Assembly: GCA_022747635.1 (NCBI GenBank) | Contig: JAKTNV010000018.1 | Coordinates: forward strand, 1,338,001-1,402,000 | Source of the DNA: Hetaerina americana | Taxonomy: Eukaryota; Arthropoda; Insecta; Odonata; Calopterygidae | Length of the DNA stretch: 64,000 nt | Reading direction: 5' to 3' | Shown: positions 43,442 to 54,060 of the stretch, in pieces | Position numbering within the stretch: position 1 is the first letter of the stretch | How the letters are laid out: every line of letters begins with the position of its first letter | The notes under the pieces: model-generated | What the model was told of the DNA's origin: nothing | Seen by the model: only the letters and a program-made list of their open reading frames with translations | Databases searched by the model: none | Translations under genes and position numbers: made by a program

Positions 43442-44527
43442 TTATTATTATTAGGTAATCTACCGGTAGGTTTTTGGATGGACACAGTTACTAAATAAAT
43501 ATATTGTCACTCCTAACAAAACACAAAATCCACCATCCTACTCTACATCAGGTCCATCTTCATCTCTGAGTACTTTCTTCCTCCCTTCATCCCGTCCAAC
43601 ATCCCTATCCTGTTCCTTCCCTTTCCTCGTTTACCTAACATTCTCCCCTCAAATACTATACAGTCTTCAACATCCCACTGCCGGTCAATACACCCCTCAT
43701 ACATTTTTCCTGCCTCCATAGGATTTCTCCCAACAAACCCCTCTCTTCGCCCACCATACCAAGTACTTCCTCATTTGTTTTCTTCTCTGCCCATTTCACC
43801 TCCTCTATTCTTCTCCAAACCCACATTTCTAAAGCCTCCAGTCTACGTCTATCCTCCTGCTTCAATGACCACGTTTCCGCGCCGTCCACAGCCACGCTCC
43901 ATATCAAAGTTTTTACGAGTCTTTTCTTAACATCCTTACTCAACGTCCCCGTCATCAACTCCCTCCTACTGGTGAAAGCCTCTTTGCCTAGCGCAATTCT
44001 TCTCCTTACGTCCCTGCTACTTTGACCATGTTGGTCCAAAACACTACCGAAATACGTAAACTGCTCTACCTGCTCTAGTTTTTGCCCTCCTATTTTAATG
44101 TTTAGCTTAGCCTTTTTCTTTCTAGAAAATCGCATAACCCTTGTTTTATTAATATTGATTCTCATCCCATACCTGTCGCACTGAATTTCCAAATCACTCA
44201 GCAATGCTTGTAACCCCTTGGCTTACTGACAAACTAAACCTTGTTCATCAGCAAACCCAACTGATTTTATGAATTCCCCGCCCACTCTAATTCCTACTTC
44301 CAGTTTCCCCATGCTTCTTTAATCATTTCCTCTACATACAGGTAGAAGACCGACGGTGACAATGGGCAACCCTGCCTTACACCTCTTCCCAACATTGCCC
44401 ATCCGGGCTCCCCGTTCCCCACTCGCACCTGAGCAGTCTTAAACATGTAAAGGTTGCGGATTAGCCTCCTGGCCCTCCAATCTACTCCTATTTTCATCAA
44501 TATACTCATTAGTTTTTCCCAATTCAG
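43442..44527 (-). mobile_element. RTE-like LINE nested in CR1, with target duplication
   Basis: The direct repeat taggatacata flanks it at 43431-43441 and 44528-44538. The 3' end on the left carries a ttattatta microsatellite tail followed by gtaatctaccgg. The 5' truncation on the right is within motif A ('LLNWEKLMS'). Removing the insert rejoins the family A 3' UTR. Confidence 0.93.
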
Positions 44528-44540
44528 TAGGATACATAAT
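43600..44540 (-). pseudogene. RTE reverse transcriptase C-terminal part
   Basis: From right to left: 'NWEKLMSILMKIGVDWRARR', 'VRVGNGEPGWAMLGRGVRQG', 'CPLSPSVFYLYVEEMIKEAW', then a frame change, 'MLSDLEIQCDRYGMRININK', 'KIGGQKLEQVEQFTYFGSVL', 'RRRIALGKEAFTSRRELMTG', 'AETWSLKQEDRRRLEALEMW' and 'GEERGLLGEILWRQEKC'. The active-site F-A-D-D block lies in the frameshifted join (gttcatcagcaaa). Only a few disabling changes separate it from an open frame. Confidence 0.87.
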
Positions 44541-44700
44541 GTCAATAAAATTAGAGAGATTAAGCATAGAACAGATTTAATGTTGTTTTTTCCGCGAACG
44601 AAAAGAAATCAGAATGACATTGTGCGACCGCGGTAGTGTCATGTTCGGGTAAAAATCAGTCTGGTATTTATTCACCCCCTGCCACACCCTGATTATGTTA

Positions 44701-45119
44701 TTAATAGGTAATATGTCGAAATGTTCTTAAAGTCAATTTTATACATTATAACATGTTGATATTTAGGAACACCTCACTTTTCGGTCGATACCTTGCTTTT
44801 AAATAAATAATTCCATACAGTGAGAAGCAAGCAAGGAAAACAGGTATATTTTAAATGCGTGTGGTGATAGTGGAGTTGATAGAAACGGTTCCTCCTTCAC
44901 CCTTCGTCGCTAGAGAACTGTCACTCTAAATAAATACGATTTGACCATAGTATTTCATTCTCTATGCTGCCCGTCGTGCTTTCTCCGATATTGAAATAAA
45001 TGCATGATATTCAAGGTTTGTATGATGAAGATCCGGAACATTTTTCCTGGAAATGTTCGTGAGAAGTACTGAATTCAGGTCGTTGGTTAAGTGTGGATAT
45101 GATTGAAGATCGTATTGGT
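44701..45119. other. Unannotated AT-rich stretch
   Basis: Nothing recognised. Confidence 0.4.
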
Positions 45120-45505
45120 ATTAATTAGATGCAGTGCACACAATAATCACTGAAAGTTATGTGATGCGAAATCTGATCTGCGCTCAACTCGTCCTCCCGA
45201 AGGTCTCTCGAAGGACGACTATGAGTCGAGTGCCTACCTTCTAGAAAGCGTTTAAGAAGACCCCGAGTTATTGGACAGTCCCGACTTGGTACCACCAGAC
45301 CTATGCCCAATTCCCTATGAAAGTGAAATCCTCACTCGGAGGAGACCCCCACCATGAGACCCTAAGCAAAGCCGTCAAAGAAGCTGCCACTCATATCCTT
45401 AAGGACCTTCCGCCTGCCAGGGAGCCTTCGAGTGAAGGAAAAACCTCAAGGGCAAAAATGTGTCGACACTCTTTAGGGAAGAAGTACTCTGAAGAATTTT
45501 GAGAG
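45120..45505 (+). repeat. WHQ repeat family, copy in plus orientation
   Basis: Matches the reverse complement of 36.85-37.22 kb over nearly its whole length. Coding-like blocks on the plus strand include 'VPTWYHQTYAQFPMKVKSS', 'KAVKEAATHILKDLPPARE' and 'PSSEGKTSRAKM'. The frame is broken between the two halves. Confidence 0.72.
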
Positions 45506-45529
45506 GCATTACACGAGCAATTATTAAAA

Positions 45530-45755
45530 GGTAATCTACCGGTTAAGATAGGTTTTTGGATGGACATAACTACCAAATAAATATTTTGTGACTCCTAACA
45601 AAACACAAAATCCAGCAACCTATTCTGCATCAGGTCCCTCTTCATCTCTGAGTACTTCCTTCCTCCATTCATCCCGTCCAACATCCCTATCCTGTTCCTT
45701 CCCTTTACTTGTTTGCCTAACATTCTCCCCTCTATTACAGTCTTCAACATCCGAG
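45530..45755 (-). mobile_element. RTE-like LINE, short 3' end copy
   Basis: The 3' UTR aggtaatctaccggttaag and the last 50 or so codons ('MLKTVIEGRMLGKQVKGRNR', 'EMKRDLMQNRLLDFVFC') are present. It lies just downstream of the WHQ repeat. Short 5'-truncated copies are typical of target-primed reverse transcription. Confidence 0.85.
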
Positions 45756-47009
45756 CAATATCTGAACTAAATCTACTAGTATTTTTCCGAATTTTTTCCC
45801 GATACTTTTTATACAGTGTATGGTACGTATCGTCATGATCCAAGCAACGAAACTTGTCGCAGTAAATATTTTCCGGTATATAAATAAATCCCTTTGTACT
45901 CCCGCGCCTTTCCGAAGGCAGAATTTTCGCATGTTGATAAACATCCACGGAAGTGGCACATTGTTCGGAAATAATTGAAGGCTGTACCTGTGATTTAGTG
46001 AAACTAATTTACATTTAAGCTTATGGAACACGCGACATTTTAACTGAGTAAATATTTGAATTGTAACTGTTAAATTCTAAATTAGTATGTTCATCAATAT
46101 ATCTCTACGATCATCATTATATTTATTCTGTAAGCTGTAAATTCTTATTTGAGCAAGAAGTACATACTTTGGTATTTCCGGTAAGGATTTTCTCAGCATT
46201 TTCGAATTACTAAACACGTAATTTAAGAAATTACAGAGTAGCATCTTTCATGTCGCCTCCTAAGGGGGAAATGCTACTTCTGCCATAACCGAGGAACCTC
46301 CCCCCCCCACTTATTTCGCCTAATTTTCCGACTCGGTGAGGTCAGAAAACGCATCTCCGACGGCGTGTATCGACTCCTTCGCCGATAAGCTCATCAAGGC
46401 GATGGCGCACGTGGGGACGGGATGGGATGGAAGGAAGGCGGTGGGATTCGGGCGTCAGTCACACCGGGCCCATGGCCAGTGAAACCAGACGGATGGGGGC
46501 TCAGGGGGAAAAGAAGGGGCCGCACCGAGATTAAGAACAATCGGTGAGAGATAAGGGGCGCTTCCTTTATCTCCGCATCATTTGCTCTCCACTCTCGAGT
46601 AATTACATTCCATCTGCAATTAACATAGTGAGGAAGGAGGAGGGAGCAGCCGACATGGATAATGAGTGGTTGTGGGATATTATGGGCATGGGACGTATAA
46701 CCCCATGTCCATCCGCAAAGGGCATAAGAGAGTACATAGATGCTTCGATCCAAATTGTAGTTTCATTCCCACGAATGGTGCGGGGAGAGGATGAAATTGT
46801 CGTAAAATGCAACGTGGGCCTCCACGGGTCGGTGTCGTGGGATTTTGATTCCGCTCCTTACTTGTTCCCATGGCAATCTCAGGATGCTTCCTTCGATTAC
46901 ACATAAATGAATAAAACCTGAGAAAATCCCTAAATCAAGAGCAGAATTTCCAAATAATGACAAAGAAGAGTAAGGGAATGTTAAATGGGTATTGCTATTA
47001 GGGAGGCAG
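45756..47009. other. Stretch without a recognised gene
   Basis: 45,760-46,250 is AT-rich. 46,250-46,900 has higher GC and a 120-codon plus frame (46,544-46,906) described separately. Confidence 0.4.
46544..46906 (+). CDS. Open frame of 120 codons, unrecognised
   Basis: The translation has ordinary amino-acid composition, unlike the low-complexity frames of the GC-rich islands, with segments such as 'NEWLWDIMGMGRITPCPS' and 'FPRMVRGEDEIVVKCNVG'. The exact start is unclear, because an in-frame ATG at about 46,655 would give a shorter product. I see no family match. Opposite-strand frames overlap it, so chance is quite possible. If real it may be a single exon. Confidence 0.2.
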   Translation: MRDKGRFLYLRIICSPLSSNYIPSAINIVRKEEGAADMDNEWLWDIMGMGRITPCPSAKGIREYIDASIQIVVSFPRMVRGEDEIVVKCNVGLHGSVSWDFDSAPYLFPWQSQDASFDYT

Positions 47010-47395
47010 CATTAATTTCTTTAAAAAATCGCATTAAATTCTGTAGTTTTTTCCGTGGAGACACAGCAGCTTTATCAGATGATCTTAATGCTATACAAGG
47101 CTGGTGCGACACTTGGCAATTAGAATTAAACTTAAAAAAGTGCGTAGGCATACATTTTTGGGAAAAAATTCAATTCCCATCCGAACGCTTTCTGCATTGG
47201 GAACATCGATGTGTAGACTCAATTAAATACTTAGATGTTACCATCACCCACGATCTCTCCTGGGCGAAACACATGCTAGGATGGATATATGGAAAAACTA
47301 AGAAAAAATAAGGATTTATTAAAAGAGTACTTGGTAAATGTGATGAAAAGATCAAAGAGAAATGTTATCTGTCACTTATTAGGTCTCATTGTGTA
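47010..47395 (+). pseudogene. CR1-like reverse-transcriptase thumb fragment
   Basis: Open for about 100 codons: 'DDLNAIQGWCDTWQLELNLK', 'KCVGIHFWEKIQFPSERFLH', 'SIKYLDVTITHDLSWAKHM', then after a stop 'GFIKRVLGKCDEKIKEKCYL'. The segment corresponds to the region after the F-A-D-D active site. It is cut off exactly where a minus-strand CR1-like tail begins. Confidence 0.82.
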
Positions 47396-47935
47396 TTCAT
47401 ATACAATGCAAGCCACCGCTATGGTGTGTGGCAGGGAATGAATACACACTGTAATAATTTAACACAAAAATGATCTCACCGCGGTCGAACAGGGTTAATA
47501 TGATTCCTTATTTTTCGCGGAAAAAAGACGTCTTGAATATATCTGTCATACACCTAATCTCTCAAATTTTGTTAGAATGATCTCACCAACCGTAGTACGA
47601 TGGGGGTAATAATACATTTTCAACTTCACTGCCAAAGAGAAATTTTCCAATTCATATGAAAGGGATTTTAACCGTGTAATTTAGCCTTCGCTCCATTGAG
47701 TGATTCCCAGCCTAGCTGCTCTAATATATTGGATAAGCTACTTAGTTTATCAAAACAACGTTTAACAAATCTAGCTCCTCTACGCTGCACGCGATGCAAT
47801 TCGGCAATCAATCCAACTGCGAGAGGATCCCATAATATATTTGCAGCATATTCTATAACTGAGGCCAACCACTGCTCACATCGTCTTTTATGCGCTCCTT
47901 GTATTACTTGCTCGTTTCCACTGTCATCATAGTTT
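47396..47935 (-). mobile_element. CR1-like LINE family A, 3' end fragment
   Basis: The tail gccaccgctatggtgtgtgg and cagggaatgaatacacactg, then the C-terminal coding remnant on the minus strand: 'EYAANILWDPLAVGLIAELH', 'RVQRRGARFVKRCFDKLSSL' and 'SNILEQLGWESLNGAKAKL'. Fewer mutations than most family A copies. Confidence 0.87.
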
Positions 47936-49257
47936 GTGGCACCTAAATAACCTTATGTTGCTGAGCATAACTAACCATTCGTGTTAAAATTTGGCACCAT
48001 TTCTTATTGTGGTATATTAACGTATGCATTCCTTCCTAATATAAATGGAGTACCTTATGAAGGCGCAAAAATGCCTTCATAAGGTGCAAAAGTAAAGTAT
48101 CATTTTATGTTAGGTTTTCGATTCTATTCAAACGAATGAATATGCAAATTCGTTTTGCCGATGTGCGTTTCCATATGCTCTCTTTTATTCGCTGTTGTAA
48201 TTTCATCCCTGCCTCGTGTCATTGTCATTCTAAATTTTCTTTCCAGTTTCAAAGTTTGTCTCCATGGTAAGTGTCAATTTTTTGATGCAATCTCATCTCC
48301 TTCGTGAATCCGAATCGAAAGGATATTGATTCGCGGGTCGATCGCATCCCCTGCACTTCGACGCTCCTCTGCAATCTGACGATGATCACTGATAAAATAT
48401 GTCATCTCCATCACTACATCCTGCTATGCCAAGTACGTACCAACTAGCCGAGATGTGATTTTTGCTGACCATTCAAAGGCAGTGCCGACTTGTTTCGTCT
48501 TACCTTAGAACGTACCTGATCGCTGCTCAAATTCCCATGACGTTTTAAACAATTTTTTATAGATTTAAATGGCATTAGAATGTTTGAAAATCAGCAAGTA
48601 TGATATGGCTTTGGGTAAAATTGAAGGAAATCGGAGGAAACCTTAACGATTTCCTTTGGTATTGATTTAGTTAGAATTAAGCAGTCATTTAATGTATAGA
48701 GAGCGTTAACATTAGTTACCAATAAATTAATAAATTAATTATCATGTCATTTTCCCCTCAAGGAGCACTTTTTCTGGGGTCAAGTTGTCTACGATATAAC
48801 GGGATGCACCCATCTTCAGGATCATTATAAAAAAATCAACATGAATTCATTAATCACTCTAGTTCCACGTTTTCGCGCCCATTCCCATGAAACTCCTGGC
48901 ATTGCTTGAAAAGACGCACGGTCGGATCGTCGCGGATAACTCTGTTCTTCCCTGTGGCTCGCAAGCTCCAAAACATTGATTTCCACCCTCTTGCGATCCA
49001 CGCATCAACCTATCTCCAGCTGTCAGTAGTAAGTGCTCATCTCTCGATTTAACCCTCTGCCTTTCTCACTCTCTCCATAACTGAATTCCCATCTGCCTCT
49101 TAGCCATCATTTGGCTTACCTGTCACGACTGCAGTGTGTATGTATGTCACGGTGTGACCAACTAGCGGGAACCTCTATGAATTCTCTGCAGTCAGCGAAT
49201 TGAGATTTTAAGTTTCTGTCGACAGGCAGTCCCACATTGAAGAGAAAACAGTCGAAA
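47936..49257. other. Unannotated stretch with a 13-bp hairpin
   Basis: accttatgaaggc (48052-48064) and its exact complement (48073-48085) form a hairpin. Near 48,800-48,840 a degenerate sequence (catcttcaggatc on the plus strand) recalls a PLE terminus, but the GAAAC block is lost. No gene recognised. Confidence 0.4.
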
Positions 49258-49259
49258 TA

Positions 49260-50591
49260 CTACCTTGATCAAAAATTTCCCGGAATTTATTCAGAAAATT
49301 AAAAATACAAGTTTATTCATCTAAATCTATATTGTCCCCTTCAAAGTAATCCCCATCGACTGCAACACACTTATGCCAGCGCTTGATCCAATCCTCGAAA
49401 CATTTTTTATATTCGGTTTTCGGTATGTCCATCAGTGCTTCCTGCGATTTTTCCATTACTTCCTCTCGGCTGCTAAAACGCGTTCGCCGTAATGGTTTTT
49501 TAACTCGATTGAACAGAAAGAAGTCACAGGGAGCCAAATCAGGTGAATTCGGTGGTTGTTGGATGGTATTTGTTGCATTTTTCGTCAAAAAATTACGAAT
49601 AATGATAGCACTGTGCGACGGTGCGTTATCATGGTGCAAAATCCACGAGTTTTCTGCCCACATTTCTGGTCTCTTTCGGCGAATTGCTTCACGCAAACGT
49701 CTCATAACGCCCAAATAATACTCTTTGTTTACTGTCTGGCCTTCTGGCAAAAATTCATGATGCACTGCACCGTAGTAATCCATGAAAACCGTCAGCATTG
49801 CCTTCTTTTTTGACTGAAAACGACGTGGTTTTTTTGGTCTCGGCTCATTTGGTGAACGCCATTCACTTGCCTGATGTCTGGATTGCGTGTCGTACTCATA
49901 AACCCACGTCTCGTCTCCAGTAATGATCCTTTTGATGAATGTGGGATCGGATTCAGCCTCGCAAATCATGTCTTTTGCGACGTCAACACGGTCTCTTTTT
50001 TGCATGAAATTGAGGTCTTTTGGCACCAACTTTGCTGCTACACGACGGAAACCCAAATCATTAACCACAATGTCTTGGGCGGATCCATAGGCAATGTTCA
50101 AGTCCTCCGCTATTTCTCTGATGGTTAATTTGCGGTTATTGACCAACATTTCTTTTACTTTATCAATTTTTTCACCGACTTTCGATGTCGATGGTCTGCC
50201 ACTGCGTTCATCATCTTCGATTGACTCACGACCACTTCTGAACCGCTCGTGCCACTGGTAAACGACCGTTTTTTTTAGAGAATCGTTGCCGAAACACTTT
50301 TCCAACATTTCCAACGTCCGTGCGCCACTAAATCCGTTTTTTACGCAAAATTTAATACAAGTTCGTTGTTGCAAATTTAAATCCATTTCTGCAATTGTAA
50401 AAAATCGCCAACACACACAGAGATAGATGTACTCTTGGCTACGTAACTTTTGCAAATGTCAAGTTATGACACTAAGATTTAAAGGGAATATCAACAACAG
50501 ATGTACCAATTTAACAAAAAAAACAGAACTCAAATCGGAACGATGGGAGCGCCACACGGTGGTTATTCTGGGAACTTTTTGATCAAGGTAG
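49260..50591 (-). mobile_element. Mariner transposon, apparently intact
   Basis: 1,332 bp between TA dinucleotides (49258-49259 and 50592-50593). The terminal repeats start ctaccttgatcaaaaa on both ends and match over about 26 bp with two differences. A single uninterrupted transposase frame fills the interior. All features of an autonomous element are present in the sequence. Whether it is transposing cannot be told from sequence alone. Confidence 0.95.
49313..50386 (-). CDS. Mariner transposase, full length, DD34D
   Basis: Catalyses cut-and-paste transposition of the surrounding element at TA sites in the nucleus. The ATG at 50386 gives 357 residues, near the family norm of about 345. An upstream in-frame extension of 23 residues ('MQKLRSQEYIYL...') is unlike the family start. 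Landmarks: N-terminal paired helix-turn-helix region (about residues 1-115, with 'GNDSLKKTVVYQWHERFRSG' and 'LTIREIAEDLNIAYGSAQDI'), linker 'KLVPKDL' (120-125, the WVPHEL equivalent), catalytic D158 in 'TGDETW', D253 in 'HHDNAPSH' and D288 in 'SPDLAPCDFFLF', with exactly 34 residues between the last two. The C-terminal 'WIKRWHKCVAVDGDYFEG' is typical. No stop or frameshift. The other mariner pieces in the window belong to different lineages by their ends. Confidence 0.95.
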   Translation of the reverse strand: MDLNLQQRTCIKFCVKNGFSGARTLEMLEKCFGNDSLKKTVVYQWHERFRSGRESIEDDERSGRPSTSKVGEKIDKVKEMLVNNRKLTIREIAEDLNIAYGSAQDIVVNDLGFRRVAAKLVPKDLNFMQKRDRVDVAKDMICEAESDPTFIKRIITGDETWVYEYDTQSRHQASEWRSPNEPRPKKPRRFQSKKKAMLTVFMDYYGAVHHEFLPEGQTVNKEYYLGVMRRLREAIRRKRPEMWAENSWILHHDNAPSHSAIIIRNFLTKNATNTIQQPPNSPDLAPCDFFLFNRVKKPLRRTRFSSREEVMEKSQEALMDIPKTEYKKCFEDWIKRWHKCVAVDGDYFEGDNIDLDE

Positions 50592-50593
50592 TA

Positions 50594-51559
50594 AGTTGAA
50601 ATATCATCTCCCAAGTATTGCCAGTCTGTATTTTGAAATGGAAGTCGTTTTCATCATTTTCCTTCCTGAATTTTTACTTTCTGCTTTCTCTCCCTCGAAT
50701 TAGTGTTAGGAGATCGTTTTGTTCGTCCCATTTTAGAGTCTCCTTTGATTGCAAGTTTTGATTCGCCGCACAATGTACCTCCAATTCGGTTATTTCGTGG
50801 GTATCTGTCCCATCCGCCGCCGCCGCCCCACCCGCCTTCCCCAATCACCGAGTCCTGGAGATCCGGCTCTTCCGCCCCCTCCCCTCCCGAACGACCCCCA
50901 ACCCCCAATCACTCCCACTCCGTCCCTCGATTACCGAAAGGATATCGACGGGGGTTCGCTCTCCTCCCTCGCTTTGTCCTCAATCGATCTTTTTTTGAGA
51001 TATTAATCAATTGACTCCTATCCGTAAATGCCAGAGTCTTTGGGTTTAAGGATTATGGTGGAGACTCGGGAAATTCGTCATCGTAAACATAAATCTCTCT
51101 ACTACACCTTGTAGGAACATAAACTAAATTTGTGTTACGCACAACACTCTATACTTACAGGTTGGAATATGCTATCCGTGTGAATGAAGAAGTGTTTGAA
51201 CCAATTTAATATTCTTCTGCACACCAAATGCGATCCGTTTGCCCAATATTGCCACGGTTTGAAAACTATCTGTGGAAGAGCTAAGTCTCTCGAACTCGCG
51301 ACCTTTGGAACATTAAGCCAGCCTAAATCCCCAATCAGACTGGCCAGTGTCATTAAAGTAATGCCATATGTTTGTAATGAAAACAAAACGGAAATTTATA
51401 ATTGTTGCTTTGAGAAGTATTCTACAACTATTTATAATTGTGTCAATATGTTTGCCACTGTAGAGTGCAATAGAATGTAACCATGTGGCAACACAAACAA
51501 ATGCATACCAATCCACACCCACACAAACGTATATGTGCATTCAAGCATAAACTATTTTA
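50594..51559. other. Stretch without recognised genes, GC-rich patch
   Basis: 50,810-50,960 is C-rich. A (CA)-rich region around 51,490-51,530 leads into the CR1-like copy. Confidence 0.4.
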
Positions 51560-52700
51560 ACTTACACACGATGCCATTACATATACTGCCAACTATCATA
51601 CACATGCACCAACGAATATATCTTATGTCTACGGAGTGCTTAATCTTGTACTGACTTGTAAATTAAATCTCTTAAATATTTATATAGTGAGTTAGGTTAT
51701 TATGACTCCCGATTGTCCGGGAAAAGAACGAGAATTTGAATCCATCTGTACTAGAGTCAATCGACATTATCTTATCATTGTGGTCTGATCTACCCAGTGC
51801 ATAGCGGGGTCCATAATGGTAATTCCCTGAGTGTTATCGTTAAACTAGTTTATTCTGAGCCTTTCCAAAAGTCTTTCAAGCCTCGCTTGTTCTCTTCGCA
51901 TCTCAAGTGGCTCCCAGCCCAATTCCCCCTGCCTAAAAGCCCTGCCGCACTCGTGTCTTCTTATTGTAACAATTTTCACGAATCTGGCGGGCTTTCTAAT
52001 TTTTTACCAACCTTTTCCCCCAAGGATCTCAAATACTTGCATCGTATTCCAGGTGTGACCAAACTAGAGCAAATCAATGCCCCCCTTCTACTTTCTCATC
52101 ACATTTTCCCACCGCCAATTTAATAAAACCGAGTTTCTTTAAAGCGGATCTGCATGTTGTCCTGATATCTGCCCCCCATTGAAGGCGTGGTGTTAGAACT
52201 ACCCCCAAACACTTAACTTGACCTGCTGTAATTAGCCATGAGCCCTGTATTTCATGAGTTATGTCCTGCTCGTCACTTCATTTGTTCCAAAATTTCAAAA
52301 CTGCGGCGCATTTGCTTATATCAAGTACTGATCCCCAACTCCCGATATTGTGTTTTAGTCTCTAGAGAGACTAAATCGCAATCTGATAGCGTCCTTATAC
52401 CCCTGCTCACCACCGTGTCGTCTGCAAATAATCTGAGATTGCTACTGGCACGTGAGCTTAAGTTATTAATGCATATAAACAATAGGAGCGGGCTTATTAC
52501 ACATCCCTGGGGGACACCCGAAGATACAACTGCCTCCGTTGAGCACAACACATCGATGACTATTATTTGTTTGCGATTTGACAAGGAGTCACCAATCCTG
52601 TTTATTATTTTCTCATTGATACCTGAGTAGTTAGAGTACCGTTTCGAATATGCGAGCAGATTTTGCAAAGATAATAAATCATTCTTCTCCATGGAATATT
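51560..52700 (-). mobile_element. CR1-like LINE family B, defective copy 1
   Basis: A minus-strand family B 3' half lacking the GC-rich terminal tail. The coding remnant (52,321-52,692) contains 'GINEKIINRIGDSLSNRKQI', 'VVSSGVPQGCVISPLLLFI' and 'SSNLRLFADDTVVSRGIRTL', then a deletion-scrambled stretch 'SLETKTQYRELGIST'. From about 51,568 to 52,556 it is nearly identical to 62.1-62.98 kb, including the scrambled stretch. It cannot encode an active enzyme. Confidence 0.88.
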
Positions 52701-53804
52701 TAACTTTTCAAAATATTTCATTCAATGTGCTACTTTGTGGTAATTAACTGAAAAATATCACTTGTCTGCCGACGCGAATTACGTCCTTCAACTAATTCCG
52801 TCCACGAAAACATTTGTTTTCTTTCAAATCTGTCTAAAATTTCCTCGTCTACGAATTCCAATACCACCCTGTCCACTAAGGGATTTTTTTCCGCTCCGCA
52901 GGGTCGGAGATACGAGCCTGAGGCGTCGGTCGCCTCTCGCGACCCCCTACGCGCCGCAGGACACCGTCCTACATTGGGGGGCGGCCGTCCCATGTTCGTC
53001 GCCCCAGTCACTCGCCCCTCACACCCCCGGGAACCCCCTGGGGATGAACACAACGCCCATTTTTGGCCACACACTGGCAATAAGTCATTCAACCCCCTCC
53101 TCCTTTCTTCCGGCAGAAGGGTCCCTTCGGGGGGAGGGGAGGGAGGCTGCGACGGAAGGAAACGGAAAAAATTAATACATCTCCTTCCGAGCCTCCCCCT
53201 GGTCCCGCGGCCTTTCCCCCCTCCGTCTCCCGGCAACGTGCTACACAGGCTCCGCAGGAATAGGTTGTGAAAATGCTGAGTGTCTTCCGATGACAGCGAA
53301 GGACCAGGCTCTGTGCGCTCAATACCAGCGAAAGGGGCAATACGAGTAGTTTTCCCACTCCGGGTGAATTGCATAGATCAAAAGGATTCAATTTCACTTT
53401 TCCCAGAGTACGCAAATGTGTTGGAGGGCTGTTTTTTTTTGCCCGGAACAGTATCCTCAGAGAAGAAGATCATTAGAAAGAAAGTTTAATAGAATCGAAG
53501 AAAAAATATCCGCAAAACTACTCTCAACATTTAATGCTGTAGGAATGAAGTGGTAAATATAAATATTCCCACCCTCTTCTTGAATTCTTGAAGACGCCTA
53601 ATTCAATCGTATTGTAGCAACTAATAATGCGACCTCATCCCTGTATTGATGGCCAATGCATTTTCTTCGAGTTCATAGTATCTTTGCACGAATCACACCC
53701 AATGCAAGTTATATTGACTCTTCTGTCTTGCCATTATGATCCTATTCCCAATTTCTTTTGCCGGGCGTAAGTGCAGAATCCCTGATGTTTCACGGACAAA
53801 GAGG
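52701..53804. other. GC-rich island, no gene recognised
   Basis: 52,880-53,260 is strongly GC-rich. Overlapping frames on both strands (214 codons minus, 137 codons plus) are Pro/Arg/Gly-rich with no domain. Confidence 0.4.
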
Positions 53805-54060
53805 CTGGTGGCGTAACGGTAGTTTAATGACGGAAACGTGGCTTTGGAAGGGGTTGTGCCCATTTTTTTCCAGCTTATGCTTTGAAAAAGTAAATAAAAA
53901 GTGTTGGATGGAATAATTCGACTGCCTCAGGATATGGCGGTCGCTTCTAGAGCAGCGTCGGCAAAGTGAAGATCACAGGATGGAAGAACATCCCGAGTTC
54001 TGTATAAGGAAACGTAAATAAGTCGTAATTGAAGATGACTCACCCCGTTTGAGTCAATTA
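53805..54060 (+). repeat. Possible degenerate SINE-like sequence
   Basis: gaggctggtggcgtaacggtag resembles the start of a tRNA-derived SINE head (compare ggtggcggcggggtaacg at 3.0 kb), and 'atatggcggtcgcttctaga' follows 110 bp later. No B box remains, so this is tentative. Confidence 0.25.

Larger units (their letters stand above)
41790..44700 (+). mobile_element. CR1-like LINE family A, long decayed copy split by RTE
   Basis: Endonuclease remnants (41,817-42,500), a gap, reverse-transcriptase remnants (42,560-43,441), then after an inserted RTE the 3' UTR (44,528-44,700: gaccgcggtagtgtcatg, ccctgccacaccc). It is the longest family A copy in the window, but many stops show age. The left end adjoins a minus-strand family A fragment, giving a tail-out pair. 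Confidence 0.83.

Noticed and set aside
46660..46906. Resemblance of 'VRGE' in the 46.5 kb frame to macroglobulin-family proteins
   Set aside because: A four-residue similarity is not evidence, and no neighbouring family motif was found.
48800..48845. Sixth hammerhead-like motif
   Set aside because: The minus strand has CTGAAGA and a gggtgcatccc stem, but the GAAAC block is replaced, so the catalytic core is absent.
52730..53374. 214-codon minus-strand frame
   Set aside because: Same reasons: GC-driven absence of stops and a biased composition.
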